Below the pieces are notes generated by a model, which worked only from the letters and a program-made list of their open reading frames with translations, ran no database searches and was not told the DNA's origin. This document shows positions 1 through 10,241 of a stretch of DNA of 64,000 bases, piece by piece. Source of the stretch: Actinomycetaceae bacterium (GTDB lineage: Bacteria > Actinomycetota > Actinomycetes > Actinomycetales > Actinomycetaceae); NCBI GenBank assembly GCA_028724265.1, contig JAQYDG010000005.1, positions 248,001 through 312,000 of the forward strand. Reading direction: 5' to 3'. Position 1 is the first letter of the stretch, and each line of letters opens with the position of its first letter. The position numbers and the translations under genes were made by a program.

Positions 1-2
1 TT

Positions 3-95
3 GCTCTTGCCTCCACTGCAGGGGGGCAGACTTTATTCGAGCTTGTAGGCGCGTGGGCATCCAGTATCGGACATTTCTTTGGTCATTTATTCTGA
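3..95 (+). CDS. C-terminal end of an upstream gene, possibly steA (partial)
   Basis: An open frame runs in from the window edge and stops with TGA at 93-95, 17 bp before steB. The visible 30 residues end in a hydrophobic, aromatic stretch (FELVGAWASSIGHFFGHLF). In Actinomycetota the gene before steB is usually steA, which encodes a partner protein of the cell-division ring, so this is probably its tail. The visible residues alone do not prove that, and the assignment rests on synteny. Confidence 0.4.
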   Translation, partial: ALASTAGGQTLFELVGAWASSIGHFFGHLF

Positions 96-112
96 ATAGG
101 TAGGCATTATCC

Positions 113-1066
113 ATGGTTGATTTCCGCTATCACCTCGTCTCGCTCGTTTCGGTGTTTCTAGCGCTGGCGATTGGCATCGTCTTGGGTGCCGGACCCCTGC
201 AGAATTCCATCGGAAATGCCCTGACGGGTCAAGTGCAGTCCCTGCGCAATTCCCGTGATACGTATCGAGCTGACCTGGACGCAGCAAATGCTGAACTTGA
301 GCATCAGAATGCTGCTCTTGCTGCTGCGGGAAGTCAGTTGCTCAAGGGGACACTTTCCGGCCGCAAGGTTGGCCTCATTGTGTTGAACGATGTGAATGAC
401 GAGGACGTCAGCGCACTGAGCGATCAGCTGACGAAGGCCGGCGCGGGCATCGTCTCTCAGATCCAGGCGACGGATGTGTTGAGTGACGCAAACCAGGCTT
501 CCTACCGTTCTGCGCTCGCAGGATCGCTCGCGGACAACGTTGAAGGTGTGCCCGCTGATGCAAATGCTGACCAAAAAGTCGCGGCCGCACTCTCGACAAT
601 GATGCGCCAAGGTCCAGATTCGCAGACTGCACAGACGATACAAGGCCTGCTGACACCCTCGGATAAGCCTCTTATTAGTGTCACGAAGTTTTCTGGTGCT
701 GCGGAGGCTATCGTGATGATCGGGCCGCGCGATCAGGTTGAGCCGTCCTCTGCAGCATCTGCCTCATCAAAGGAAAGCCCCCGCACAGACTCTGATGGGA
801 TTACCAAGGTTGACGCGGCGTATTTCAATGAGATCGCAAGGCAGGGGGCTGCGGTTGCTGTAGGTGCAGGTACTGACGGCAAGAGTTTTGTGGCAACGGT
901 TCGTTCGTCAAACAGTGGTTCCTCGGTCGATGGCATGGGAAGCGTCCAGTCCTATGTGAACACCGCGATAGCTGTGGCTCACGAGCTGAAGGGGCAGCAC
1001 GTGAGGCTCGGGAACACCTCAGGTGCAGATGCTGCCCTGGGTGCCGTCGTGAGCGCAGCAGCCTGA
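113..1066 (+). CDS. steB: SteB / MctB-family (copper transporter family) envelope protein
   Basis: A 317-aa protein whose N-terminus (MVDFRYHLVSLVSVFLALAIGIVLGAG, in part) is the hallmark of the MctB/DUF3186 family: one membrane anchor at about residues 8-28, then a coiled-coil region at about 40-72 and an extracytoplasmic domain. In mycobacteria MctB was linked to copper homeostasis; in Corynebacterium the orthologue SteB works with SteA in cell separation. The position beside murJ and a possible steA favours the SteB role. An AGGTAGG sequence lies 8 nt before the ATG. The TGA stop overlaps the ATG of the next gene, so the genes are probably co-transcribed and translationally coupled. Confidence 0.85.
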   Translation: MVDFRYHLVSLVSVFLALAIGIVLGAGPLQNSIGNALTGQVQSLRNSRDTYRADLDAANAELEHQNAALAAAGSQLLKGTLSGRKVGLIVLNDVNDEDVSALSDQLTKAGAGIVSQIQATDVLSDANQASYRSALAGSLADNVEGVPADANADQKVAAALSTMMRQGPDSQTAQTIQGLLTPSDKPLISVTKFSGAAEAIVMIGPRDQVEPSSAASASSKESPRTDSDGITKVDAAYFNEIARQGAAVAVGAGTDGKSFVATVRSSNSGSSVDGMGSVQSYVNTAIAVAHELKGQHVRLGNTSGADAALGAVVSAAA

Positions 1067-1938
1067 TGCAACACGTCTTGGCAGGCGCTCTGAGTGGCGC
1101 TGTGGCTGCGATCGTGACGAGGAGCACGGCTCATCTGCGCGCTTTTGATCGGCACCGTGCATTGTGGACGCGCCAATCTTTCCGAGGCACACCGGTTTCG
1201 TTGCAGGAGGGCGTTGGCGTTGCGGCAGGTTTAGGAGCATCTGCACTGACGCTTTCCCAGATGCGGCTGCCCATGCTTGTTGCCGTTGGCTCATCTGCTG
1301 GAGCAGGGTACGTGGATGATCATCTTGAGGAGCGATTTCCAGCGCAGGGGAAAGGCCTTCATGGGCACCTCGGTGCGCTCGCTCATGGCAAACTGACCAG
1401 CGGCGTGATCAAAATTGTTGTGATCGGATTAGGTGCACTTGTTGCTGCGGCTCAGATGGACGACGAGCCTGCGCATGAGTCGCACTCTGCGCACTTTCTC
1501 CGCGTTCTGTGCAGGGCTGGAATTATTGCGGGCAGTGCAAATCTCGTCAACCTCGTTGACCTTCGGCCTGGTCGTGCCCTGAAAGTCAGTGCCGCAATGA
1601 GCAGCATCGGCGCTTTGGTTGATTCTCGCGGTGCGCTACATCACGAGTCTGCCCGCATAGCCTGCGCTCTGGTGGCATCGTGCTTAGCAGTAGCGAGGGA
1701 AGACCTTCAGGGACAGTCAATGCTCGGCGATCTAGGTGCCAATGCCTTAGGAGCCGCCTGGGGCATTCAGTGGGCTGCGAGTCGCTCCCGCCCAGTCAGG
1801 GCTGCAACCTTAGCGGCGATCGGAACGCTGACCCTTGCAAGCGAAAAAATTTCATTTTCACGCGTGATTGACGCCAGCCCTCTGCTATCCCGTATCGATC
1901 GGTGGGGTACTGTCGGCACAGATGGGAAGGCCGAGTGA
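1066..1938 (+). CDS. MraY/WecA-like membrane phosphoglycosyltransferase homologue
   Basis: A 290-aa, very Ala/Leu/Gly-rich membrane protein. Three short motifs match the polyprenyl-phosphate glycosyl-1-phosphate transferase (MraY/WecA) family: GYVDDHLEE with Asp84-Asp85, NLVNLVDLRPGRALK with Asp165, and GDLGANALGA with Asp222. The order and spacing resemble the family's magnesium and nucleotide-binding loops, but the protein is shorter than typical WecA and overall similarity looks weak. It starts with an ATG overlapping the steB stop (TGATG) and its own stop overlaps the murJ GTG start, so it sits in a coupled steB-murJ operon. A role in lipid-linked cell-wall precursor metabolism is an inference; activity is unproven. 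Confidence 0.65.
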   Translation: MQHVLAGALSGAVAAIVTRSTAHLRAFDRHRALWTRQSFRGTPVSLQEGVGVAAGLGASALTLSQMRLPMLVAVGSSAGAGYVDDHLEERFPAQGKGLHGHLGALAHGKLTSGVIKIVVIGLGALVAAAQMDDEPAHESHSAHFLRVLCRAGIIAGSANLVNLVDLRPGRALKVSAAMSSIGALVDSRGALHHESARIACALVASCLAVAREDLQGQSMLGDLGANALGAAWGIQWAASRSRPVRAATLAAIGTLTLASEKISFSRVIDASPLLSRIDRWGTVGTDGKAE

Positions 1939-3563
1939 AGAAGGCTCATCTGGCATCCCTGGCGTCGGCAGTGCTCTCGATTTCGGCGCTGACCCTCGCC
2001 TCCCGCATTGTGGGCTTTGCCAGAGTCTGGGTTCAAAATGGCGCGCTGGGGGATACATTGGCAGGGTCGGCGTACTCGACGTCGAATACCGTGCCCAATG
2101 TGTTGTTCGAGGTTGCGGCGGGAGGAGCGCTCGCAGGAGCCGTCATCCCACTGATCTCCGGTTTTCTTGCCACGAAGATGAAAACTGAGCTCGACCACAC
2201 CGCGTCGGCACTCCTCACATGGGTGACGGCAGTAGGCTGTTGCGTATCGCTGATCGTTGTTGCATACTCTCACCAGCTTGCGCTACTTCTGATTGGGCAT
2301 GGTGCTCCGTCCTCAGAGATTGACCTTGCAGCTAGCCTCGTCTCGATGTTTGCCTTGCAGATTCCGTTGTACGGCAGCTCGGTTGTGTTCACGGGAGTGT
2401 TACAGGCTCACGGGCATTTTATGATGCCTGCGCTCGCCCCGATACTTTCGTCATTCATATCTATTGGCGTGTTTGCAGTGTTTAAGGTGCTCGCACAGGG
2501 TTTCCAGAATGATCCGGCTCAACTGAGCACGACCTCTGTTGCAGTTCTCGGCTGGGGTACCACGATAGGCGTGGCTGTTTTTGCCCTCTCGCAGGCGGTT
2601 CCTGCGTCACACGACGTGAGATTTCGGCTACGCTTTCGTTTCCCTTCCGGTGTTGGACGCCGAGCTGTGAAACTCGTGGGGGCAGGCTTAGGTGGAATCC
2701 TCGCTCAGCAGGTGCAGATTGTGACCATTATGGTGGTCACCAATCGCTATGGCGGCATAGGCACCTATCCGATCTATACCTTCGCTGCAGCTGTATATAT
2801 GGTTCCGTATGCGGTATTAGCGGTGCCCATTTCCACCGCCGTTTTCCCTCGCCTCGCCTCCGCTGTTGCTCTGCGTGAGCATCAGGCGCTTGCAGACCTC
2901 ACCGCACGTTCCACTCGGCTGGTCGCTCATGTCGGTGTGATCGCTGCAGGTGTGCTTGTATCCACTGCGATTCCCGTTGCTGATATTTTCGGCGTTCTCC
3001 GGCCAGTTCCTGGACTTGAACATGCACTGATGACGATGGCTCTCGGCGTGGCTGGATATGGCCTCATTTACCACTGTTCGCGCGTGCTCTATGCCTGGGA
3101 AGCTTCCGGCAGCGTCCTTCTGCTCAACAGTTTTGCGTGGCTCACAGTCTGTGGGGTGCTTATTGCACAGGTCGCGCTGGGAGTGAGTGGGAGGATTGAC
3201 GTCCTTTCCGCTCTCGGCATTGCTACCAGCGTCGGCATGTGCCTGGGCGCGTGGGCTCAAATCGTGGTGATCAGGCATCTGCTCGGCAAGCAGGCGACAC
3301 ACGGAATTCTTCGGTCTCTGTGTGTGATGGCGTGTGGGGTGAGCGTTATCACATTCGGTGCATTTCGGCTTTCACGTGCGCTCAGGGCAATGTGGGGTCA
3401 CGGATTTCTTGCGTCGATCGGAACGGCAGGAGTGAGTGGTCTGCTCGTTGTGGCGTGCGGTTTTGTGCTCATGCGAATTAGTGACCCGCATGCGCTCGCT
3501 CTCATCGTGCCGAGTATGGATCGCTGCGCGCCTCACACAGATCGCGCTGAGAACGCATCGTGA
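1935..3563 (+). CDS. murJ: MurJ/MviN lipid II flippase
   Basis: A polytopic protein of 542 aa in the MVF family (MurJ), which moves lipid II across the membrane for peptidoglycan synthesis. The N-terminus (LTLASRIVGFARVWVQNGALG) and the following NTVPNVLFEVAAGGALAGAVIPL segment are typical MurJ signatures, followed by about a dozen further hydrophobic helices. I prefer the GTG at 1935, which overlaps the previous TGA (GTGA) and follows GGAAGG, over an in-frame ATG at 1902 inside the upstream gene. The cytoplasmic pseudokinase extension of mycobacterial MurJ is absent. Confidence 0.88.
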   Translation: MKKAHLASLASAVLSISALTLASRIVGFARVWVQNGALGDTLAGSAYSTSNTVPNVLFEVAAGGALAGAVIPLISGFLATKMKTELDHTASALLTWVTAVGCCVSLIVVAYSHQLALLLIGHGAPSSEIDLAASLVSMFALQIPLYGSSVVFTGVLQAHGHFMMPALAPILSSFISIGVFAVFKVLAQGFQNDPAQLSTTSVAVLGWGTTIGVAVFALSQAVPASHDVRFRLRFRFPSGVGRRAVKLVGAGLGGILAQQVQIVTIMVVTNRYGGIGTYPIYTFAAAVYMVPYAVLAVPISTAVFPRLASAVALREHQALADLTARSTRLVAHVGVIAAGVLVSTAIPVADIFGVLRPVPGLEHALMTMALGVAGYGLIYHCSRVLYAWEASGSVLLLNSFAWLTVCGVLIAQVALGVSGRIDVLSALGIATSVGMCLGAWAQIVVIRHLLGKQATHGILRSLCVMACGVSVITFGAFRLSRALRAMWGHGFLASIGTAGVSGLLVVACGFVLMRISDPHALALIVPSMDRCAPHTDRAENAS

Positions 3564-3606
3564 AGCTCACAGTGCGTCGCCCGTGAGCGTGATAAACTGA
3601 AAGCCC

Positions 3607-5310
3607 GTGGAAAAGATTTACTCCCGGCTTCCCGGAAATGCGCATACAATAACCCGTCAGATTTTCGTGACTGGCGGTGTGGTGAGTTCCCTTGGTAAGG
3701 GTTTAACAGCTTCGTCCTTAGGGCGGCTGTTGCGTTCGCGTGGACTTAACGTACGCATGCAGAAGCTCGATCCATATGTGAATGTCGATCCTGGTACGAT
3801 GAACCCATTCCAGCATGGCGAAGTCTTCGTCACAGATGACGGGGCGGAAACGGATCTTGATATCGGGCACTATGAACGCTTCCTGGACGTCAATCTTTCC
3901 CAGAAAGCGAATACCACAACCGGCATGGTGTATCAGCATGTGCTCGCTAAGGAGCGTGCAGGGGAGTATCTGGGTGAATGCGTCCAGGTGATCCCACATA
4001 TCACTGACGAAATCATCAATCGGATGCGTGCTCAGGCGCAGCCCGACGAGAACGGCGAGGTTCCCGACGTCATCATTACGGAGATTGGTGGAACCGTCGG
4101 TGATATTGAGTCTCAGCCATTCCTTGAGGCCGCGCGGCAGGTTCGTCATATGCTTGGGCGTGAAAACTGCTTTTTCGTTCATGTGTCGCTTGTCCCCTTC
4201 CTCGCTGCTGCCGGCGAACTTAAGACGAAACCGACCCAGCACTCGGTGGCGACCCTCCGTTCAATCGGTATTCAGCCAGATGCCATCGTCTTGCGCTGCG
4301 AACGAGACCTTCCAGAGTCGATTAAGCGCAAAATATCGTTGATGTGTGACGTGGATCGGGAGGCAGTCGTACAGTGCAAGGATGCGCCATCGATCTATGA
4401 AATCCCGTTGACGTTGTACAACGAGGGCCTTGACTCTTATGTTGTGCGCAGGTTGGGCTTGAGCTTCCACGACGTGAACTGGAGCGAATGGGACTGGCTT
4501 CTTGACCGCGTCCATCATCCGAAAGGCGAAGTGGAAATCGCCTTGGTCGGCAAGTACATCGATTTGCATGATGCCTACCTCTCTGTCGCTGAGGCACTGC
4601 GCGCGGGAGGCTTCGCGCATCATGTGCGCACAACGCTGCGTTGGGTGGCGGCTGATACGTGCGAGACGATGGAAGGTGCTCAGGCTCAGCTCGCAGGTGT
4701 GGATGGCGTGCTGATTCCCGGCGGCTTCGGCGTACGTGGTATCGACGGTAAGGTGGGTGCGCTGCGTTGGGCACGCGAGAACAAAGTACCAACCCTGGGC
4801 GTCTGCCTCGGGCTGCAGTGCATGGTGATCGAGGCTGCACGCGATCTTCTTGGACTCGAGAAGGCGAATTCCACAGAGTTTGACCCGGATACCCCTGATC
4901 CAGTTGTTGCGACAATGGATGAGCAACGCCAGTTTGTTGATGAGGGTGGAGATCTCGGTGGAACAATGCGCCTCGGTGCATATCCTGCTGTGCTTGCTGA
5001 TGGTTCGCTTGCCCAGGAGCTGTATGGCACGAACGAGGTCAGCGAGCGGCATCGTCACCGCTATGAAGTCAACTCGTCCTATCGTGAGCGTTTCGAAGAA
5101 GCTGGTTTACACATTTCTGGTACGAGCCCCGATGGCAGCTTAGTGGAATACGTGGAGCTGGATCGCTCGATTCACCCGTTCTACATTGCGACGCAATCGC
5201 ATCCTGAGTTTAAGAGCCGGCCAACCCATGCAGCACCTTTGTATGCCGGACTCATTTCAGCGGCGATTGACTACCGCAGAGCGAAGGAAGAGCATGGCCT
5301 CGAAAGATAG
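3607..5310 (+). CDS. pyrG: CTP synthase
   Basis: 567 aa, normal for PyrG, which makes CTP from UTP, ATP and glutamine. The synthetase domain starts with [21 protein letters not shown] at about residues 19-39; the class I glutamine amidotransferase domain has the nucleophile Cys400 in GVCLGLQC and the His532/Glu534 pair in SHPEF. The start is GTG with no Shine-Dalgarno sequence; a TAAACT hexamer at 3593-3598 lies 8 nt upstream, which suggests leaderless transcription. The last 17 bp overlap the downstream Nudix gene. Confidence 0.97.
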   Translation: MEKIYSRLPGNAHTITRQIFVTGGVVSSLGKGLTASSLGRLLRSRGLNVRMQKLDPYVNVDPGTMNPFQHGEVFVTDDGAETDLDIGHYERFLDVNLSQKANTTTGMVYQHVLAKERAGEYLGECVQVIPHITDEIINRMRAQAQPDENGEVPDVIITEIGGTVGDIESQPFLEAARQVRHMLGRENCFFVHVSLVPFLAAAGELKTKPTQHSVATLRSIGIQPDAIVLRCERDLPESIKRKISLMCDVDREAVVQCKDAPSIYEIPLTLYNEGLDSYVVRRLGLSFHDVNWSEWDWLLDRVHHPKGEVEIALVGKYIDLHDAYLSVAEALRAGGFAHHVRTTLRWVAADTCETMEGAQAQLAGVDGVLIPGGFGVRGIDGKVGALRWARENKVPTLGVCLGLQCMVIEAARDLLGLEKANSTEFDPDTPDPVVATMDEQRQFVDEGGDLGGTMRLGAYPAVLADGSLAQELYGTNEVSERHRHRYEVNSSYRERFEEAGLHISGTSPDGSLVEYVELDRSIHPFYIATQSHPEFKSRPTHAAPLYAGLISAAIDYRRAKEEHGLER

Positions 5311-5902
5311 GTTGGAAGATAGCCTGGTGCCGGATCACGCCTCGGTGATCCGGCATACCCGGACTTATTCCTGCCCTATTTTTGACGTCTTTGATGACGA
5401 GATCCGCCTGGAGAATTCAGATCATTCAATCCATCGCATGTATATGGAACATCCGGATGCGGTTGGCATACTGGCTGTTCGAGATTCGCCAGAGGATCCC
5501 GGAAACCACGATGTGCTGATGATTCGCCAATACCGGCATCCGCTGCACACGATGCACTGGGAGTTTCCCGCCGGACTCTGCGATCACGAAGGGGAGTCAG
5601 CGTTGGCCGCAGCGCAGCGGGAGCTGAGTGAAGAGACGGGATATCAGGCTCAGCATATGGAGCCGCTTGTCCGTTATGCGTCAAGTCCCGGATGCTCAAC
5701 GGAAGTCCTGACGGTGTTTCTTGCAACGGAGCTTCACCCAGTGGCGAGCAGCTTTGTCCGTGAAGATGAGGAAGCAGAGATTGAACAGAGATGGATTCCG
5801 CTTGCTCAAGCAAGAAACGCAGTGCTTGCGGGCAAGCTCATTTCGCCATCCGTGTGTGTTGGCTTAATGGCGTTCTGTACAAAAACAGGCATCGTTGAGT
5901 GA
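5294..5902 (+). CDS. Nudix hydrolase, probable ADP-ribose pyrophosphatase
   Basis: 202 aa. A Nudix box is seen as [20 protein letters not shown] followed by SEETGY, with the one-residue longer spacer before the first Glu also known from actinobacterial ADP-ribose pyrophosphatases. Downstream acidic residues ([11 protein letters not shown]) fit the NudF-like subfamily that splits ADP-ribose to AMP and ribose 5-phosphate. The ATG at 5294 overlaps the end of pyrG; the longer reading from 5186 lies wholly in pyrG and is unlikely. The gene position after pyrG is conserved in many Actinomycetota. Substrate is inferred from family and synteny. Confidence 0.85.
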   Translation: MASKDRLEDSLVPDHASVIRHTRTYSCPIFDVFDDEIRLENSDHSIHRMYMEHPDAVGILAVRDSPEDPGNHDVLMIRQYRHPLHTMHWEFPAGLCDHEGESALAAAQRELSEETGYQAQHMEPLVRYASSPGCSTEVLTVFLATELHPVASSFVREDEEAEIEQRWIPLAQARNAVLAGKLISPSVCVGLMAFCTKTGIVE

Positions 5903-5964
5903 GGCATCTGTCTGTATCCAGCGTATATTCAGCATATATGACGAAGGTGAAAGCGAGGTGGAGT

Positions 5965-6258
5965 ATGCGCATGCTCGCGCTTGCACAGGCTCAAAGCACA
6001 GCTCTCGCTTTCGTCCATCACAGGCGCACTGGCCGGCTTGTCTTCTTCACGGCCAAAAAGGATCGGAGTGTTTCGCTTCTCGGGACGCCGCTCACGGTGA
6101 CTGTTGAAGAAACTGGATATTCACACGATGTCCAGCAGTTCTCGTCAGATGATGCAGCAGCAAAAAGGGCGATCAAAGCAGCGTTTAAGCGAGAATTTCC
6201 ACGCAGTCACCGAGTCTACATCTCGTCTACGTCTGAGAAGCCTGGGCAAGAAGGCTGA
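5965..6258 (+). CDS. Small protein of unknown function
   Basis: I do not recognise this protein. From ATG 5965 it is 97 aa, starting MRMLALAQAQ, with a basic C-terminal half (KRAIKAAFKREFPRSHR) and no clear membrane segment. Three other starts are possible: GTG 5899 (overlaps the Nudix TGA as GTGA, 119 aa), ATG 5938, or ATG 5971. An AGGTGGAG sequence at 5956-5963 favours 5965 or 5971. It is the last gene of the pyrG-Nudix group. Codon choice looks like its neighbours, but without a family match it could be spurious. Confidence 0.45.
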   Translation: MRMLALAQAQSTALAFVHHRRTGRLVFFTAKKDRSVSLLGTPLTVTVEETGYSHDVQQFSSDDAAAKRAIKAAFKREFPRSHRVYISSTSEKPGQEG

Positions 6259-6396
6259 ACAAGAGGCCTGAGTCGGGCACAGCTGACATTCGCGAGAAGA
6301 CCTACGGATGAACAGCGATGTTGTGGCGGATTCGCCGGCTCGGAAATCGCTCAGTAAGAGGGAACGGCTGAGTAGTAGGAAAAAAGTCCCACTCAG

Positions 6397-6412
6397 TACT
6401 CAAAGTGGAGTA
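6397..6412. promoter_or_regulatory. Candidate SufR operator upstream of the suf operon
   Basis: TACTC-AAAGTG-GAGTA is a perfect 5-bp inverted repeat with a 6-bp spacer, 75 bp before the sufR start. Another GAGTA half site lies at 6370-6374. A TAAGCT hexamer that could be a -10 element begins at 6411, so a bound dimer would cover the promoter. SufR-type repressors bind short spaced palindromes near their own promoters; the assignment to SufR is inferred from position. Confidence 0.45.
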
Positions 6413-6486
6413 AGCTAACTGATCGAAGGTAGATTTTCGCAACGTGGATGTTGTTTAATAGTCCCTGGGCGGTGAGAGGAGGGTCA

Positions 6487-7254
6487 ATGGCCATTGCACC
6501 CGAAGAGGGAACACAGATGCGTATCTTGCATCTCATTATCGAAAGGGGTCCAATAACAGCCAAAGAACTCGCATGTACCCTCAATTTGACGTCTGCTGCT
6601 GTGCGGCGCCACGTCACGAATCTCGAAGATCAGCATGCGATCGAAGAATATGAAGGTGCGTCGAGCCAGAAATCGACGCGTGGACGCCCCTCTCGGCGTT
6701 TTGTGGCAACGGAGACCGGGCAGGTCGCATTCGGCGACTCCTATGCAGATGTGGCCCATGAGGCGATGACGTTTATCCGCGACTATGGCGGGCAGAAAGC
6801 CATCAACGATTTTGCGCAGGCTCGCGTCGCACGTATCGAGGAGAACTACCGTTCGGATATTCAGGCTGCGGGTAAGTCAGTTGAGGCACGTCTGCGTGTG
6901 TTGGCTCAACGACTCACTGACGATGGTTACGCGGCAACGATTCGTCAAGTACCGCGCACAGTCACCCTGCAGCTGTGCCAAGGGCATTGCCCCATTCAAC
7001 ATATTGCTCAGGACTTTCCCGTTTTATGTGAAGCGGAAACCGAGGCCTTTCATAATCTTTTGGGTGTTCATGTTCAGCGCCTTGCAACCTTGGCTGATGG
7101 CGAACATGTGTGCACCCTGACCATTCCACTCGGCGTACGCACGCATCACGGCCGCATGATGACCGAGCCATGCGGTGCGCAGGAAAATGTGGAAGTACAC
7201 TTCGCGTCGTCGCAGACCGATGACGTTGATGATCCAAAGGAAGGAAATCGATGA
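6487..7254 (+). CDS. sufR: SufR, iron-sulfur cluster-binding repressor of the suf operon
   Basis: 255 aa. An N-terminal winged helix-turn-helix (residues about 10-65, [20 protein letters not shown] then SAAVRRHV) is followed by a C-terminal domain with conserved cysteines: Cys164 and Cys168 in CQGHCPI, Cys181 in FPVLCEAE and Cys209 in HVCTLTI. These are the SufR features that hold an Fe-S cluster and let the protein sense cluster supply. I chose ATG 6487 because GAGAGGAGGG precedes it; the in-frame ATG at 6448 has no such site. The stop overlaps the sufB start (ATGA). It likely represses its own operon through the palindrome upstream. Confidence 0.9.
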   Translation: MAIAPEEGTQMRILHLIIERGPITAKELACTLNLTSAAVRRHVTNLEDQHAIEEYEGASSQKSTRGRPSRRFVATETGQVAFGDSYADVAHEAMTFIRDYGGQKAINDFAQARVARIEENYRSDIQAAGKSVEARLRVLAQRLTDDGYAATIRQVPRTVTLQLCQGHCPIQHIAQDFPVLCEAETEAFHNLLGVHVQRLATLADGEHVCTLTIPLGVRTHHGRMMTEPCGAQENVEVHFASSQTDDVDDPKEGNR

Positions 7255-8702
7255 GTCAGACCCTGCACGAAGCAGCGGTTGCCGAAGCTCTGAACGAGCA
7301 ACAAGAGACGATCGACATTCTGAGCCAAAAGTATGAGTTTGGCTGGCATGACTCCGACACAGCAGGTGAAGCTGCTCAACGGGGTCTGAATGAGGATGTT
7401 GTGCGTCGCATTTCGGCAATGAAAAACGAGCCCGAGTGGATGCTCAAGAAGCGATTGAAGGCTCTGAAAACCTTCGAGAGAAAACCAATCCCCACATGGG
7501 GGCCGGATCTTTCGTCCATCGATTTCGACGAGTACAAGTATTTTGTGCGTTCCACTGATAAGCCCGTGGACTCGTGGGAGGATTTGCCGGAGGATATCAA
7601 GGCGACGTACGACCGTCTCGGCCTGCCTGAGGCTGAAAAGCAGAGGCTTGTTGCAGGTATTGCTGCTCAGTACGAATCGGAAGTGGTCTACGACCAGATT
7701 CGAGAGGATCTGAAAAAGCAAGGTGTCATTTTTACCGATACCGATACGGCGCTGCGTGAGTACCCTGAGCTGTTCAAAGAATACTTCGGAACGGTGATTC
7801 CCGCTGGCGACAATAAGTTCTCCGCGTTGAATACCGCCGTGTGGAGCGGTGGAAGCTTCGTGTACGTGCCCAAGGGTGTTCATGTTGATTTGCCGCTTCA
7901 GGCGTATTTCCGTATCAACACCGAATCAATGGGACAGTTCGAACGGACGCTGATCATCGCTGACGAGGGTTCTGATGTTCACTATCTGGAAGGATGTACG
8001 GCACCGATCTACCAGAAGGACTCCCTCCATGCAGCCGTGGTGGAGATCATCGTCAAAAAGAACGCGCACGTTCGCTATACAACAATCCAGAACTGGAGTA
8101 ATAACGTCCTGAACCTCGTTACCCAGCGCGCTTATGTGGAAGAGGGCGGCCAGATGGAGTGGGTTGACGGCAATATTGGTTCCAGAATCAATATGAAGTA
8201 TCCGAGCTGTTACCTGCTTGGCGAGTATGCGAAAGGCGAGACCCTTTCAGCCTCCTTTGCAGGTCCGGGTCAGCATCAGGATACCGGCGCCAAAATGCTG
8301 CACTATGCACCCCATACCACCTCGTCGATCGTGTCGAAATCTATTTCGCGTTCAGGCGGCCGATCCTCCTACCGTGGACTCGTGGAGATCGATGAGGCTG
8401 CGTACGGCGCGAAGTCGAATGTGGTGTGTGATGCACTGCTGGTTGACGATATCTCGCGCACTGATACCTACCCTTATGTGGACGTGCGGTGTGACGACGT
8501 GGAGATGGGGCACGAAGCAACCGTGTCAAAGGTGAGTGAAGATCAGCTGTTCTACCTCGAGCAGCGTGGTCTATCCGAGAAAGATGCCATGGCGATGATT
8601 GTTCGTGGGTTCGTGGAGCCTATCGCACGCGAGCTTCCCATGGAGTATGCGCTGGAACTCAACCGATTAATTGAGATGCAGATGGAAGGGAGTGTTGGCT
8701 GA
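7251..8702 (+). CDS. sufB: SufB, Fe-S cluster scaffold subunit
   Basis: 483 aa, the usual SufB length. It has the family's N-terminal region ([12 protein letters not shown]) and the long beta-helix core with [20 protein letters not shown] and [16 protein letters not shown]. SufB joins SufC and SufD in the SufBC2D scaffold complex that builds clusters from sulfur delivered by SufS/SufU. Start ATG overlaps the sufR stop; the stop overlaps the sufD ATG, so the three genes are tightly coupled. SufB and SufD share the beta-helix fold, but the N-terminal extension and the higher conservation here mark this one as SufB. Confidence 0.96.
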   Translation: MSQTLHEAAVAEALNEQQETIDILSQKYEFGWHDSDTAGEAAQRGLNEDVVRRISAMKNEPEWMLKKRLKALKTFERKPIPTWGPDLSSIDFDEYKYFVRSTDKPVDSWEDLPEDIKATYDRLGLPEAEKQRLVAGIAAQYESEVVYDQIREDLKKQGVIFTDTDTALREYPELFKEYFGTVIPAGDNKFSALNTAVWSGGSFVYVPKGVHVDLPLQAYFRINTESMGQFERTLIIADEGSDVHYLEGCTAPIYQKDSLHAAVVEIIVKKNAHVRYTTIQNWSNNVLNLVTQRAYVEEGGQMEWVDGNIGSRINMKYPSCYLLGEYAKGETLSASFAGPGQHQDTGAKMLHYAPHTTSSIVSKSISRSGGRSSYRGLVEIDEAAYGAKSNVVCDALLVDDISRTDTYPYVDVRCDDVEMGHEATVSKVSEDQLFYLEQRGLSEKDAMAMIVRGFVEPIARELPMEYALELNRLIEMQMEGSVG

Positions 8703-9886
8703 TGGCAGAAGTAACAGTCCCCGAGGGTTCGATGGCAACAGGATCGTCGCGAGCCGATCGTTTGACGTCATTTAGCGCAGCAGATTTTGCGATTCCAAGT
8801 GGCAGCGAAGAGGATTGGCGTTTTACACCGCTGGATCGAATCGCAGATTTTCTTTCAGACGATTTCACGGCACAGTCACTTACCTACGAATCGCGTCCGG
8901 CTATGTTGGAAACCGTTGGCCGTGACGATCCCCGACTCGGTCGGGTTCTCAAACCAGAAGACCGGGCAGGAGCAGTTGCATGGGAGGCTTTTGACAGAGC
9001 TTATGTGCTGACCATCAAAGCGGGCGAACCACAAGATGTATCGGTTGTGGCGCATGTTCCGCATGGGATGCATGCGGCTCATCTCGTGGTCATTGCTGAG
9101 CCTGGCGCACAGGGAACTGTGGTTGTGGAACACACCGGCGACGGGGATTTAACCGAAGGCGTGGAAATAGACGTCCGCGAGGGCGCGAACCTGACGTTTG
9201 TGAGTGTTCAAGAAGGCGGAAGCGATGCTCGCTATGTGTCGTCTCACCGTGTGACGGAAGCGAAAGATGCTGTGTTCCGCCACATTGTTGTGACGCTTTC
9301 GGGCGCGTTTGTTCGTATGACCTCCTCGCTCGCCTTTACCGGCGAACATGCTGATGCGAAGATGTTGGGTGCGTATTTGACTGACAGCGGCCAACATAGT
9401 GAACATCATGTGTTCGTCGATCATGAGGCTCCCGATTGTAAGAGTCGGGTGACGTATAAGGGTGCCGTCCAGGGCGAGAATACGTCCGCAGTGTGGATTG
9501 GTGACGCACTGGTTGGGCCTGAAGCAGATGGCACGGATTCGTATGAGATGAATCGGAATCTCGTTCTGACGCGGGGCGCTGAGGTGAATTCGGTACCAAA
9601 CCTCGAGATCGAGACAGGGAAGATCCTCCAGTGCGGTCATGCCTCAACCTCTGGTCGTTTTGACGAGGAACAGTTGTTCTACCTGCAGGCGCGCGGCATC
9701 CCTGAAGCTCTGGCACGCAGGCTCGTCATTCGCGGATTCTTTGCAGAGCTGATCGATCAGATTGATATTGAAAGCGTGCGCACAAAGCTGCTGGATGCAA
9801 TCGACCACGAACTCGATCTTTCAGCCGCACTCACTGGTGACGAAACAGCGTCGGTACCTTCCGTTGAACATGAGGTGGTGGCATAA
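8702..9886 (+). CDS. sufD: SufD, Fe-S cluster assembly subunit
   Basis: 394 aa. The N-terminus contains the SufD-like sentence SRADRLTSFSAADFAIPSGS followed by EEDWRFTPLDRI; the C-terminus carries the SufB/SufD signature GHASTSGRFDEEQLFYLQARG. It partners SufB and SufC in the scaffold complex. Its ATG overlaps the sufB TGA (TGATG), and the Rieske gene follows after one base, so expression is surely operonic. Nothing unusual is seen in length or composition. Confidence 0.94.
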   Translation: MAEVTVPEGSMATGSSRADRLTSFSAADFAIPSGSEEDWRFTPLDRIADFLSDDFTAQSLTYESRPAMLETVGRDDPRLGRVLKPEDRAGAVAWEAFDRAYVLTIKAGEPQDVSVVAHVPHGMHAAHLVVIAEPGAQGTVVVEHTGDGDLTEGVEIDVREGANLTFVSVQEGGSDARYVSSHRVTEAKDAVFRHIVVTLSGAFVRMTSSLAFTGEHADAKMLGAYLTDSGQHSEHHVFVDHEAPDCKSRVTYKGAVQGENTSAVWIGDALVGPEADGTDSYEMNRNLVLTRGAEVNSVPNLEIETGKILQCGHASTSGRFDEEQLFYLQARGIPEALARRLVIRGFFAELIDQIDIESVRTKLLDAIDHELDLSAALTGDETASVPSVEHEVVA

Positions 9887-9887
9887 C

Positions 9888-10223
9888 ATGGCGATGGTGA
9901 AAGTCGCTTCCACATCGGATGTGGAGCCAGAAGAGGCGATGCGGGTTGTGATGACGACATCGGCTGGTACCCAGGTGCCGGTGGCAGTCGTGAGAGATTC
10001 TGACGGATCGTGGCATGCGATCGGTGATACGTGTTCCCACGGCAATTACTCCCTATCTGAAGGAGAAATTGAGGATGGCACACTGGAGTGTTGGAAGCAC
10101 GGATCTGCGTTCGATATTCGTACGGGAAAGCCGAATGCGTTGCCTGCTGTGAATCCTGTACCCGTATTCGCAATTGACATTGATGGAACAGACGTGTTGG
10201 TAGACGTCGATACAACCCTGTGA
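9888..10223 (+). CDS. Rieske [2Fe-2S] ferredoxin-like protein of the suf operon
   Basis: 111 aa. The Rieske ligands are plain: Cys49-x-His51 in TCSHGNYSL and Cys68-x2-His71 in CWKHGSAF. Single-domain Rieske ferredoxins occur between sufD and sufC in many Actinomycetota and probably supply electrons for cluster assembly or act as an accessory carrier; the exact role is not established. The start is ATG 9888, directly after the sufD stop; the longer frame from 9762 lies in sufD and is rejected. Confidence 0.9.
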   Translation: MAMVKVASTSDVEPEEAMRVVMTTSAGTQVPVAVVRDSDGSWHAIGDTCSHGNYSLSEGEIEDGTLECWKHGSAFDIRTGKPNALPAVNPVPVFAIDIDGTDVLVDVDTTL

Positions 10224-10241
10224 AAGGTATCTGGGATAATT

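Noticed and set aside
3718-5058. Long open frames on the strand opposite pyrG
   Set aside because: They mirror the codon pattern of pyrG and have no independent start signal or family match.
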